Part shown: positions 1 to 5,420 of the stretch, one piece after another
How positions within the stretch are numbered: position 1 is the first letter of the stretch
Layout of the letters: every line of letters starts with the position of its first letter
NCBI GenBank assembly: GCA_035513995.1
Contig: DATKBL010000018.1
Location: forward strand, 1 to 8,119
From: DASUTW01 sp035513995
Lineage (GTDB): Bacteria > Actinomycetota > UBA4738 > CALAEC01
Length of the DNA stretch: 8,119 bases
Direction: 5' to 3'
Program-made: the position numbers and the translations under genes
Notes under the pieces: generated by a model
Told to the model about the DNA's origin: nothing
The model's database searches: none
The model's input: only the letters and a program-made list of their open reading frames with translations

Positions 1-866
1 GTGTTGTCGGCGACGCGGCCGTAGACCAGCAGGCGGAGCTGCTCGGTGGAGAAGTCGACGAGCCCGAACCTGCGGAGCAGCGAGCCGACCGGGGCGGCCA
101 GCGGCAGGGCCACCGGCAATGACGGCCTCCCGAGCAGCCGCAGCGCCTGCGAGAGCAGGACCACGCCGTCGGCGGCCACGTTGAAGGTGCCGGGGTGCGA
201 GCCCCGGACCGCTCGATCCAACGCCTCCACCGCGTCCTCCTCGTGGATCATCTGGAGACGCGGGTCGTAGCCGAGCGCGGTGGGGATCACCGGGAGCGAG
301 AAGTAGCGCGTGAGCGACGAGGAGATCCCCGGGCCGATGAAGTTCGCGAAGCGCAGGACGGTGAGATCCACATCGCCGCGGCGTCGAGCGAAGCTGCGCG
401 CGTAGGCCTCGACCTCGATGGCGTCCTTCGCGTACCCGTGGGGGGCCTCCGAGCGCGCCGTCATGTTCTCGGTGAAGACGGCGGGGTCCTTCGGCCCGGA
501 GCCGTAGACGGCGGTCGTGGACTTCATCACGACCCTCCGCACGGCCTCGGCCCGCTGGCATGCCGCCAAGAGCTGCATCGTGCCGATGATGTTGATCTCC
601 TTCATCTGGCTCCGGCCGCCGACGTCGTGGGGGGTGGCCAGCAGGCTGAGGTGGACGACGGTGTCGACCTCGGTGGTCTGGAGCACCTTCACGATGAGGG
701 GGTTGCGGATGTCCGTCCGGACGAACTCGAGCCTGGTGAGGTCCGCTCGCGGCTCGTCGAGGTCCACGCCGACGAGGTACTCGATGTCGGAATCTTGCTC
801 GAGGCGCCGGGCGAGCTCGCCGGCGAGGTGCCCGGAGATACCCGTGATCAGGACGCGCCGTCCCAC
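1..866 (-). CDS. NAD-dependent epimerase/dehydratase, GalE2 (Rv0501)-like, 3' end cut off
   Basis: This is an extended short-chain dehydrogenase with an N-terminal Rossmann fold, cut off at the left edge after 288 codons. The nucleotide-binding loop is TGISGHLAG (residues 8-16), with alanine in the third glycine position. It is followed by VDLD (34-37), the TDIRNP segment (51-56) and the STTAVYG strand (116-122). The usual YxxxK pair is altered: the lysine is K147 (GYAK), but the position four before it is H143, and Y145 lies two before it. From memory the sequence resembles M. tuberculosis Rv0501 (GalE2), which has the same altered motif, so the substrate and even the catalysis are uncertain. 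The GTG at 866 is preferred because GAGG (877-874) lies 7 nt upstream. A GTG at 872 would overlap the stop codon of the preceding gene by 4 bases (GTGA) but has no room for that site. It is the second gene after the SAM hydroxide adenosyltransferase. Confidence 0.85.
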   Translation of the reverse strand, partial: MGRRVLITGISGHLAGELARRLEQDSDIEYLVGVDLDEPRADLTRLEFVRTDIRNPLIVKVLQTTEVDTVVHLSLLATPHDVGGRSQMKEINIIGTMQLLAACQRAEAVRRVVMKSTTAVYGSGPKDPAVFTENMTARSEAPHGYAKDAIEVEAYARSFARRRGDVDLTVLRFANFIGPGISSSLTRYFSLPVIPTALGYDPRLQMIHEEDAVEALDRAVRGSHPGTFNVAADGVVLLSQALRLLGRPSLPVALPLAAPVGSLLRRFGLVDFSTEQLRLLVYGRVADN

Positions 867-868
867 GC

Positions 869-1687
869 TCACGCCTCGGGCATCCGCGGGCAGAGCACGA
901 CGTGATCGCCCACGTGGATCCCCAGCTCCTCCGCCGCATGGCGCCGGTTCTTCGCCAGGGTCAGGAACCCGGAGGAGTCCGCCACGACCACGCCCTCGCC
1001 CTCCTCAACCTGCGCGAAGGTGGCGCGCACGGGCACGTCGTATCCGTTCCCTCCGGCGCGGACGTGGATCTCCTCGCCGCTCGGGATGCCGGCTTCCGCG
1101 AGGTCCGTCGGGCGTGCCGAGAGCTGGATGTTGCCGAAGCGGTCCACACCGATCACCTTGCAGTGGACGTAGCCGGGCTCGATCCGGGCGCCGGGAAGCG
1201 TGACCTCCACCAGGGTCCCGGGGTCGATCTCCTCCCCCACCTCGTCGAGGGAGAGCCCCTGCGACAGGTGGGCGGCGCACGGGGAGAAGACGTCACGGCC
1301 GTGGAAGGTGGGAGAGACCTTGTCGAGCATCACCCCCGGCGCCGAGATCATGAACGCGCGCTTCACGCCGCCGAGCTCGGTCCACGCGGTCGACAGCACC
1401 CCGTTGTCGGGTCCCACGAGCAAGGCGTCGCCGGCCTCGATCGCCACGGGCCGTCGCTCGGTGCCCACGCCGGGGTCCACGATCGCGAGGTACACACCAT
1501 CGCGGGGGCCGTGCCGAGCCGCCTGCGCCAGCACCGCGGCGCCCCGCGGGATGTCCTGGGGCGGGATCTCGTGAGCGAGATCGACGATGGGGCTGCCCGG
1601 CGCGATGCGCGCCATCACCGCGTGGCAGACGCCGACGAACTCGTCGGCGAGCCCGTAGTCCGACAGGAACAGGATCGGGCGTGTCAT
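869..1687 (-). CDS. SAM hydroxide adenosyltransferase (DUF62 / SAM_adeno_trans)
   Basis: The 272-residue protein belongs to the DUF62 family, which also includes fluorinase and chlorinase. Family members with an Asp-Arg-His triad hydrolyse S-adenosylmethionine to adenosine and methionine with activated water. The motifs appear in order: FLSDYG (residues 7-12), the VDPGVGT loop (70-76) with D71 and R78, GPDNG (92-96), and the FHGRD box (128-132) with H129. A smaller C-terminal beta domain starts near V181-D182 (DRFGNIQL). D71, R78 and H129 are the expected hydrolase triad, so hydroxide rather than halide chemistry is likely. This is a family-based inference. The ATG at 1687 has no clear Shine-Dalgarno sequence. 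TACCTT lies 10 nt upstream and fits a leaderless start. Translation runs straight into the epimerase gene, so the two are probably co-transcribed. Length and motifs are normal for the family. Confidence 0.9.
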   Translation of the reverse strand: MTRPILFLSDYGLADEFVGVCHAVMARIAPGSPIVDLAHEIPPQDIPRGAAVLAQAARHGPRDGVYLAIVDPGVGTERRPVAIEAGDALLVGPDNGVLSTAWTELGGVKRAFMISAPGVMLDKVSPTFHGRDVFSPCAAHLSQGLSLDEVGEEIDPGTLVEVTLPGARIEPGYVHCKVIGVDRFGNIQLSARPTDLAEAGIPSGEEIHVRAGGNGYDVPVRATFAQVEEGEGVVVADSSGFLTLAKNRRHAAEELGIHVGDHVVLCPRMPEA

Positions 1688-1697
1688 CGACGTTCGG

Positions 1698-1703
1698 AAG
1701 GTA
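1698..1703 (-). promoter_or_regulatory. Candidate -10 box of the SAM hydroxide adenosyltransferase operon
   Basis: On the minus strand TACCTT ends 10 nt before the ATG at 1687. No Shine-Dalgarno sequence is visible in between, which suggests transcription starts at or next to the start codon. No good -35 hexamer is seen. It lies back-to-back with the plus-strand box at 1719-1724. Confidence 0.4.
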
Positions 1704-1718
1704 CCAGAGCCGGGGTGG

Positions 1719-1724
1719 TAGCGT
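1719..1724 (+). promoter_or_regulatory. Candidate extended -10 box of the HesB-like gene
   Basis: TAGCGT, preceded by TGG (a TGn-type extended -10), ends 10 nt before the ATG at 1735. A GGAG (1725-1728) follows at once. If this box is used, the transcript would be leaderless or nearly so, and the GGAG would lie outside or at the very edge of the message. No convincing -35 is visible. Confidence 0.35.
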
Positions 1725-1734
1725 GGAGCGCCGG

Positions 1735-2037
1735 ATGGGAGCGGACGCCGATCTCGAGTTCACCGACTGGGCGAGGGACATCCTCCGCAGGTCGCAGGAG
1801 GCTGCGCGCCGCTTCAACCCCCGGGCCCGGATCCGCCTCGTGCTCGAGGACGGGATGATGGAAGCAAGGCTGACCGAGGCGGCCGAGCCGGACGACGTCG
1901 AGGTCGACGTCGAAGGCGTGCCGGTCCTCGTGGCCGCAGGGATCGGGGGCCTGGTCGACATCGAGGAGCCCCACGACCGGATCGTGCTCCGCCCGGCGGG
2001 CTCGGCCCCCAACCCCCGCGGCGATCATGGCAGCTGA
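1735..2037 (+). CDS. Small IscA/HesB-like protein lacking cysteines
   Basis: This is a 100-residue acidic protein. Its layout recalls the A-type iron-sulfur carrier (HesB/IscA) fold: an N-terminal helix LEFTDWARDILRRS (residues 7-20), a strand RIRLVLEDG (32-40), the acidic stretch EPDDVEVDVEGVPVLV (51-66) and the closing strand DIEEPHDRIVLRP (75-87). It contains no cysteine, whereas IscA proteins need three to bind iron or a cluster. If the relationship is right, it cannot act as a classical Fe-S carrier. The assignment comes from pattern resemblance only and is uncertain; otherwise the protein is hypothetical. The ATG at 1735 is chosen because GGAG lies 6 nt upstream and the helix begins soon after. 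GTG codons at 1681 and 1723 are alternatives in the same frame. It is transcribed divergently from the SAM enzyme. Its last 13 bases overlap the 3' end of the lipoprotein gene on the other strand. Confidence 0.6.
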   Translation: MGADADLEFTDWARDILRRSQEAARRFNPRARIRLVLEDGMMEARLTEAAEPDDVEVDVEGVPVLVAAGIGGLVDIEEPHDRIVLRPAGSAPNPRGDHGS

Positions 2038-2708
2038 TTCCTGAGGAAGGACAGCAGGAGGTTGCGCACGATCTCGGCGCGGCCGCTCTCGAGCAGCTCG
2101 GTCCCGTGCTGGTCGCCCACGACGATCTCCACGCGCTTGCCGCCCGAGGCGGCCTCATAGAAGGCCTGGGCCGAGCTCGCGGCAGACCCGTCGCCGTCCG
2201 CCGCGATGAAGAGCTTCGGCTCGTCGACGGCCTCGACCACGGCCGAGGTGGCCTCGAGCCCCTCGAACGAGGCCGGCGCCGAGAGCGTCGCCACGCCGGC
2301 CCACTCCTCTTCGCCCGCGGCCACGAGGGCGCCGGTACCGGCGAAGCTGGCGCCGATCACGACGACGTCCTCGGCCCCCCGCTCGCCGATCGCGTCGACG
2401 GCCGCGCGGAGGTCGGTCGGGGCCGCCGGGGCGCTCCGGTCCCCGCCCGAGTCGCCGAATCCCCGCAGGTCGAAGGCGAGCGTCAGGTAGCCGGCCTCGG
2501 CGGCCTGCTCGGCGAACGGCCCCCAGGCCTCGCGGCTCGACCCGTACATGTGCCCGAGCACGACGCCGCGCGGGCCCTCGCCCCGGAGCTCGCCCACGAG
2601 CTCGACGCCGTCGGACGTCTCGAACCGGATCTCCTCGCCCGGGGCCGGGGACGCGGCGCCCCCGCACCCAGAGGCCAGCAGCACCAGCAGCAGGGCGGCG
2701 CAGCGCAT
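2025..2708 (-). CDS. Alpha/beta-hydrolase lipoprotein (dienelactone-hydrolase-like)
   Basis: The 227-residue protein has a very short signal sequence ending in a lipobox (LLASGC, cysteine at residue 15), so it is predicted to be lipid-anchored outside the cytoplasmic membrane. The rest is a compact alpha/beta hydrolase. HMYG (residues 53-56) is a likely oxyanion region and FDLRGFGDSGG (79-89) is a typical loop. The nucleophile is probably S121 in IGASFAG, a GxSxA variant of the usual GxSxG elbow. An acid is available at D171 or D173 and the histidine is H201. The substrate cannot be told from sequence; a carboxylic ester is the generic guess. The ATG at 2708 lies one base after the TGA of the kinase gene (TGA-G-ATG) and has no good ribosome binding site of its own, so translational coupling to the kinase is likely. 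The 3' end overlaps the convergent HesB-like gene. Confidence 0.85.
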   Translation of the reverse strand: MRCAALLLVLLASGCGGAASPAPGEEIRFETSDGVELVGELRGEGPRGVVLGHMYGSSREAWGPFAEQAAEAGYLTLAFDLRGFGDSGGDRSAPAAPTDLRAAVDAIGERGAEDVVVIGASFAGTGALVAAGEEEWAGVATLSAPASFEGLEATSAVVEAVDEPKLFIAADGDGSAASSAQAFYEAASGGKRVEIVVGDQHGTELLESGRAEIVRNLLLSFLRNQLP

Positions 2709-2709
2709 C

Positions 2710-3600
2710 TCAGTCGGAGCCGAGGAGGTTGCGGAGCTCGACGCGACGGCCGCGGAAGTCCTCCTCGAGCCGGACCGAGCCGAGCACGAGCGCCTTGGGG
2801 CCTTCCGAGGCGGGAGAGACGAGGCGGAGCCCGCCGTCCTCGGCGACGTGCTCGAGGTAGCCGATCCCGATCGTGCCTCCCTTCCCGTCCGAGAGCCCCA
2901 CGAGGATGTGGTCGAGCGAGGCGAGGTCGAAGAGGTCGGGGAGGGTCGGCAGGAAGACGGCCGGCTTGATGCGCCACCGCTGGAGCGGCTCGGCGAAGTA
3001 CCGGCGCAGTGACTCCTGACGGTTCAGCGCCCGCTGCTCGACCGAGGTCGGGATCACGTCGGGGTGGACCTTCAGCGCCTCGACCTGCGCGGCCGAGAAG
3101 CGACGCACGACCCCGAGGACCGGCGCGAGCTCGCTCCCCCGCTCCACGCCGATCACGTGGTCGGGCTGGAGCAGCTGCACCTTGTAGCCCTTCAGGAGCT
3201 GGCCGTAGACGCCGGAGACGAGCCCGGTGGTGTCGACCACCACCATGTCGCAGCCCTCGGCGTGGGCGCGGTCGAGCAGCATGCGCGTGGCCACGACGAG
3301 GGGGAGAAGGTGGCCCTGGGGCGAGATCGACCCCACGAAGGCGAGGACGTCGGCGCGAGCCAGCGAGTCGTGCTCGAGGTCGGAGGGCTGGCGGCAGATG
3401 CGGAGGCCGACGGCGGTGGGGGGCCCGACCGTGGACTGACCCACGTCGGCGTCGAGGAACCCGACCGTGAGGCCCGCGCCGAGCCCCGCACGCGCGATGC
3501 GGCGCGCCAGAGTCGTCTTCCCGGTGTCCAGGCCGCCGACGAGCAGGGTCACGCCGCGACTCGCGACGACCCGCCGGATCGCCTCCTCGTGTGGATCCAT
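2710..3600 (-). CDS. Clp1/Grc3-type polynucleotide 5'-hydroxyl kinase
   Basis: This 296-residue P-loop protein carries the signature of the Clp1 family, which phosphorylates 5'-OH ends of RNA or DNA with ATP or GTP. Visible motifs are: Walker A GGLDTGKTT (residues 22-30), with aspartate at the same place as in Clp1 GPTDVGKST; the acidic motif DADVGQS (50-56); a clasp-like VDTTGLVSG (122-130); and an RxxxR lid pair at R190 and R194. A C-terminal beta-rich domain (about 230-290) includes LVGLSDGKGGTIGIG. The clasp tryptophan of eukaryotic Clp1 (TxGW) is leucine here (L127). From memory, the archaeal Pyrococcus kinase has a similar TTGM clasp and a similar C-terminal domain. The substrate is not known; RNA repair or tRNA processing are possibilities. 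The ATG at 3600 has GAGGG/GGCGGAG just upstream, beside a perfect hairpin. It is the middle gene of an apparent operon between the HTH protein and the lipoprotein. Confidence 0.85.
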   Translation of the reverse strand: MDPHEEAIRRVVASRGVTLLVGGLDTGKTTLARRIARAGLGAGLTVGFLDADVGQSTVGPPTAVGLRICRQPSDLEHDSLARADVLAFVGSISPQGHLLPLVVATRMLLDRAHAEGCDMVVVDTTGLVSGVYGQLLKGYKVQLLQPDHVIGVERGSELAPVLGVVRRFSAAQVEALKVHPDVIPTSVEQRALNRQESLRRYFAEPLQRWRIKPAVFLPTLPDLFDLASLDHILVGLSDGKGGTIGIGYLEHVAEDGGLRLVSPASEGPKALVLGSVRLEEDFRGRRVELRNLLGSD

Positions 3601-3607
3601 CTCCGCC

Positions 3608-3630
3608 CTCGAACGGTCGCGCCGTTCGAG
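3608..3630 (-). promoter_or_regulatory. Perfect 9-bp inverted repeat abutting the kinase ribosome binding site
   Basis: CTCGAACGG (3608-3616) and CCGTTCGAG (3622-3630) are perfect inverted repeats around a 5-base loop. On the minus strand the stem ends 7 bases before the kinase ATG, and its last three bases are the first part of the GAGGG Shine-Dalgarno candidate (3610-3606). It fills about half of the 48-base gap between the HTH gene and the kinase gene. No T-tract follows on either strand, so it is not a classical terminator. A translation-control hairpin, a processing site, or an operator for a dimeric protein are all possible. Confidence 0.6.
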
Positions 3631-3648
3631 AAGCCCGGATCCGTGCGA

Positions 3649-3849
3649 CTACCCCGCCTCGGTGTACCTCGAGTCCAGGTAGCTGTGAACGTCTTCCTCG
3701 CGCAATCGATATCCACGGCCGATGCGCACGGCCGGCAGGTCTCCCTGCTTGATCAATCGGTACACGGTCATCTTGGACACCCGCATGAGCTGGGCGACCT
3801 CTTGCACGGTCACGAATTGAGCTTCTCGGAACGATCTGTCAGGGGCCAC
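3649..3849 (-). CDS. Excisionase-family helix-turn-helix regulator (Rv0500A-like)
   Basis: This 66-residue protein is a single MerR/excisionase-type winged helix-turn-helix domain. The core is FVTVQEVAQLMRVSKMTVYR (residues 12-31), with the recognition helix at SKMTVYRLIKQG, followed by the wing LPAVRIGRGYRLREEDV (38-54). From memory it closely resembles M. tuberculosis Rv0500A and is related in design to BldC, a small DNA-binding protein that controls development in Streptomyces. There is no effector or integrase-partner domain, and no integrase nearby, so it is more likely a chromosomal transcription factor than a phage excisionase. The start is GTG at 3849. There is no Shine-Dalgarno sequence, but TACACT lies 9 nt upstream, suggesting a leaderless transcript. 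Two GGCTACA direct repeats cover this promoter and could be its own binding site. It appears to head an operon with the kinase and lipoprotein. Confidence 0.88.
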   Translation of the reverse strand: MAPDRSFREAQFVTVQEVAQLMRVSKMTVYRLIKQGDLPAVRIGRGYRLREEDVHSYLDSRYTEAG

Positions 3850-3851
3850 GC

Positions 3852-3867
3852 TGTAGCCAGTGTAGCC
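3852..3867 (-). repeat. Tandem GGCTACA direct repeats over the HTH gene promoter
   Basis: On the minus strand the sequence reads GGCTACA-CT-GGCTACA, two identical 7-base units with a 9-base period. The first unit contains the candidate -10 box TACACT. Tandem same-direction sites less than one helical turn apart suit a small HTH protein that binds head-to-tail, as BldC does. Autoregulation by the HTH product is an inference. Confidence 0.45.
3859..3864 (-). promoter_or_regulatory. Candidate -10 box of the HTH-kinase-lipoprotein operon
   Basis: TACACT on the minus strand ends 9 nt before the GTG at 3849. There is no ribosome binding site between box and start, which fits leaderless transcription. 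A -35 element is not recognisable. The box overlaps the direct repeats at 3852-3867. Confidence 0.4.
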
Positions 3868-3907
3868 CAGGGCCCGCTCCCGAGGCTAGCCGTGGTTGGA
3901 TATCGGC

Positions 3908-4606
3908 ATGCTCTACGTGGGGACCTCGGGGTTCGCCTACGACGAGTGGCGCGGGGAGTTCTACCCCGAGGGCCTGAAGCGGGACGCCTACCTCGAGCAC
4001 TACGCGACGCGGTTCCCCTCGGTCGAGATCAACTACACGTTCCGCCGGTTCCCCTCGCCCAAGACGCTGGAGCGGTGGCGCGAGCAGGCCTCGGACGGGT
4101 TCCGGTTCGCGCTCAAGGCGAACCAGCGGATCACCCACGCGAAGCGCCTTCGCGACGCCGACGAGGACGTCGCGAGGTTCCTGGAGCTGGCCCGGATGCT
4201 CGGCGAGAAGCTCGGGCCGATCCTGTTCCAGTGCCCGCCCAACCTCCCCTACGACGAGTCGCTGCTCGCGGCGTTCCTCGGCTACCTGCCCCCCGACGTG
4301 CAGGCGGCGTTCGAGTTCCGGCACCCGTCCTGGGAGGAGGCGAAGCCCTTGCTGGCCTCGCAGGGGGCGGCCTGGGTCGACTCCGAGACCGACGAGCGGG
4401 CGGTGCACGGCATCGCGCCGGGGCCGTTCGCGTACCTGCGCCTCCGGAAGGACGACGACTCGGAGCCCGAGCTCGAGGCCTGGGCCGCCCGGATCGCGGA
4501 GGCGGTCGGCGTGGGCCGCGACGTGTACTGCTTCCTCAAGCACGAGCAGGAGGCGTTCCGCCGCGCCGACCGCCTCCGCGACCTCGTCAGCGCGCGCGTC
4601 GGCTGA
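3908..4606 (+). CDS. DUF72 (YecE-like) TIM-barrel family protein
   Basis: The 232-residue cytoplasmic protein covers the DUF72 domain from end to end. Family hallmarks are GTSGFAYDEW (residues 5-14), VEINYTFRRFPS (39-50), FALKANQRITH (67-77), GPILFQCPPNLP (103-114) and FEFRHPSW (135-142). The last strand-loop is FLKHEQEAF (209-217). DUF72 proteins fold as a TIM barrel with a conserved pocket. Their reaction is not established, so no function is proposed. The ATG at 3908 is chosen because family members start just before the YVGTSG strand. A TTG at 3896 would add four residues, and an in-frame TAG at 3887 rules out any longer form. No strong ribosome binding site is visible for either start. 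It is divergent from the HTH operon across about 58 bases. Its last 20 bases overlap the phosphatase gene on the other strand. Confidence 0.9.
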   Translation: MLYVGTSGFAYDEWRGEFYPEGLKRDAYLEHYATRFPSVEINYTFRRFPSPKTLERWREQASDGFRFALKANQRITHAKRLRDADEDVARFLELARMLGEKLGPILFQCPPNLPYDESLLAAFLGYLPPDVQAAFEFRHPSWEEAKPLLASQGAAWVDSETDERAVHGIAPGPFAYLRLRKDDDSEPELEAWAARIAEAVGVGRDVYCFLKHEQEAFRRADRLRDLVSARVG

Positions 4607-5402
4607 AGCGTGAGGCGATGACCTGGAAGCAGGGCCAGTAGGCCTCGGGCTGGACGTTGTCGTCCATCACCACGACGGGTCCGCCCCTCCCCTGACGCCA
4701 CGCGACGACGAGCGCCGGGTCGTTCACGTCGGCGATCGAGGCCGTGTCGATCCCCGCCTCGATGGCCGCGCCGGCGAACCCGTGGTCGGCGAAGACCAGG
4801 TCGGGCGTGACCTCCTCGAGCATCCGCCGCATCGGCTCGGGGCTGTGCGTGTGGAGCGCGGAAGCCCGGTCGGTGTAGACGGCCACGCCGCTCATGTACC
4901 GGATCTGCCGCTCGCGGCCGTCCTGCTTCCAGGTGAAGCCCTCGAGCGGACGGAGGAGCTTGGCACCGTGGTCGGTGAGGAGCCGGCCGGAGGCCTGGTA
5001 GAGCAGCGGAAGGCCCGAGGGATGCCCGGTGGCGAGGAGCACGCGCTCCCCCCGCTCGGCGGCGAGCGCCAGGCGGTCGCCGATCGCTTCGCATCCCCGG
5101 ATCACGAGCTCGGGATCGACCATGACGAGCCCGTGCTTCAGGTCCGGGTCGGCGTCGAAGCCACCCTCCCTCGCCATCAGGTCGACGAGCTCCCCCGGGG
5201 GCATCCGGTCCACGCCGGTCAGGCCGAACTGGAGGTCGGGGTCGCCCTCGCACAGGCGCTGGATCTTCCAGAGGACGTCGGGCCGGTCGTGCGAGTTGAC
5301 TCCAGCCACGCCGCCGTCGAGCAGGGCCTCGATCAGGGCCTGGCGTGGGTGCTCGGAGGGCTCCCAGGCTTCGCCCGGGTACCCGGAGTGTGGTTTGCTC
5401 AC
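4587..5402 (-). CDS. Phosphatase-family protein (PF15698-like, actinobacterial)
   Basis: This 271-residue protein matches, from recall, an actinobacterial family labelled 'phosphatase' in domain databases. Conserved polar clusters that may bind metal or phosphate are NSHDRPD (residues 36-42), ATGHPSG (124-130), HTHSPEPM (184-191), ADHGF (205-209), IADVNDPAL (223-231) and VVMDDN (244-249). There is no signal peptide or membrane segment, so it is probably cytoplasmic. The substrate is unknown and the phosphatase label rests on the family name rather than on a motif I can confirm. The GTG at 5402 is the start. The open frame continues upstream to 5777, but that part lies antisense to the dehydrogenase gene and is rich in serine and alanine like other shadow frames. 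There is no clear Shine-Dalgarno sequence; TACGAT lies 9 nt upstream. The gene is divergent from the dehydrogenase pair and overlaps the DUF72 gene tail-to-tail. Confidence 0.8.
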   Translation of the reverse strand: MSKPHSGYPGEAWEPSEHPRQALIEALLDGGVAGVNSHDRPDVLWKIQRLCEGDPDLQFGLTGVDRMPPGELVDLMAREGGFDADPDLKHGLVMVDPELVIRGCEAIGDRLALAAERGERVLLATGHPSGLPLLYQASGRLLTDHGAKLLRPLEGFTWKQDGRERQIRYMSGVAVYTDRASALHTHSPEPMRRMLEEVTPDLVFADHGFAGAAIEAGIDTASIADVNDPALVVAWRQGRGGPVVVMDDNVQPEAYWPCFQVIASRFSRRAR

Positions 5403-5411
5403 GACGTTTCC

Positions 5412-5417
5412 ATCGTA
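5412..5417 (-). promoter_or_regulatory. Candidate -10 box of the phosphatase gene
   Basis: TACGAT on the minus strand ends 9 nt before the GTG at 5402, with no ribosome binding site between them. It overlaps the palindrome GTATAC (5415-5420) in the middle of the 31-base gap to the divergent dehydrogenase gene. No -35 element is evident. Confidence 0.4.
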
Positions 5418-5420
5418 TAC

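Noticed and set aside
869..1687. A halogenase (fluorinase or chlorinase) reading of the DUF62 protein.
   Set aside because: The Asp-Arg-His hydrolase triad is intact, which fits hydroxide chemistry, and no halometabolite genes are nearby.
195..1858. Long plus-strand open frames (195-905, 517-1203, 902-1858) opposite the epimerase and SAM enzyme genes.
   Set aside because: They are antisense frames kept open by high GC at third codon positions. Their translations are low-complexity, rich in R, G, A, D and H, with no family motifs. The minus-strand frames carry clear enzyme motifs.
3608..3630. Possible actinobacterial LexA (SOS) box, because of the CGAAC and GTTCG arms.
   Set aside because: The arms are separated by 9 bases, while the SOS box has 4 (CGAAC-N4-GTTCG). 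The spacing does not fit.
3601..3648. A small bS22-like ribosomal protein gene after the HTH gene, as in mycobacteria.
   Set aside because: The 48-base gap is too short and holds only the hairpin and the kinase ribosome site. No lysine/arginine-rich short frame is present.
3649..3849. Phage or plasmid excisionase marking a mobile element.
   Set aside because: There is no integrase, attachment-site repeat or phage gene nearby, composition matches the neighbours, and the protein resembles the chromosomal Rv0500A type.
3064..4641. 525-codon plus-strand frame spanning the kinase, HTH and DUF72 genes.
   Set aside because: It crosses three recognisable genes in other frames and gives arginine- and proline-rich nonsense.
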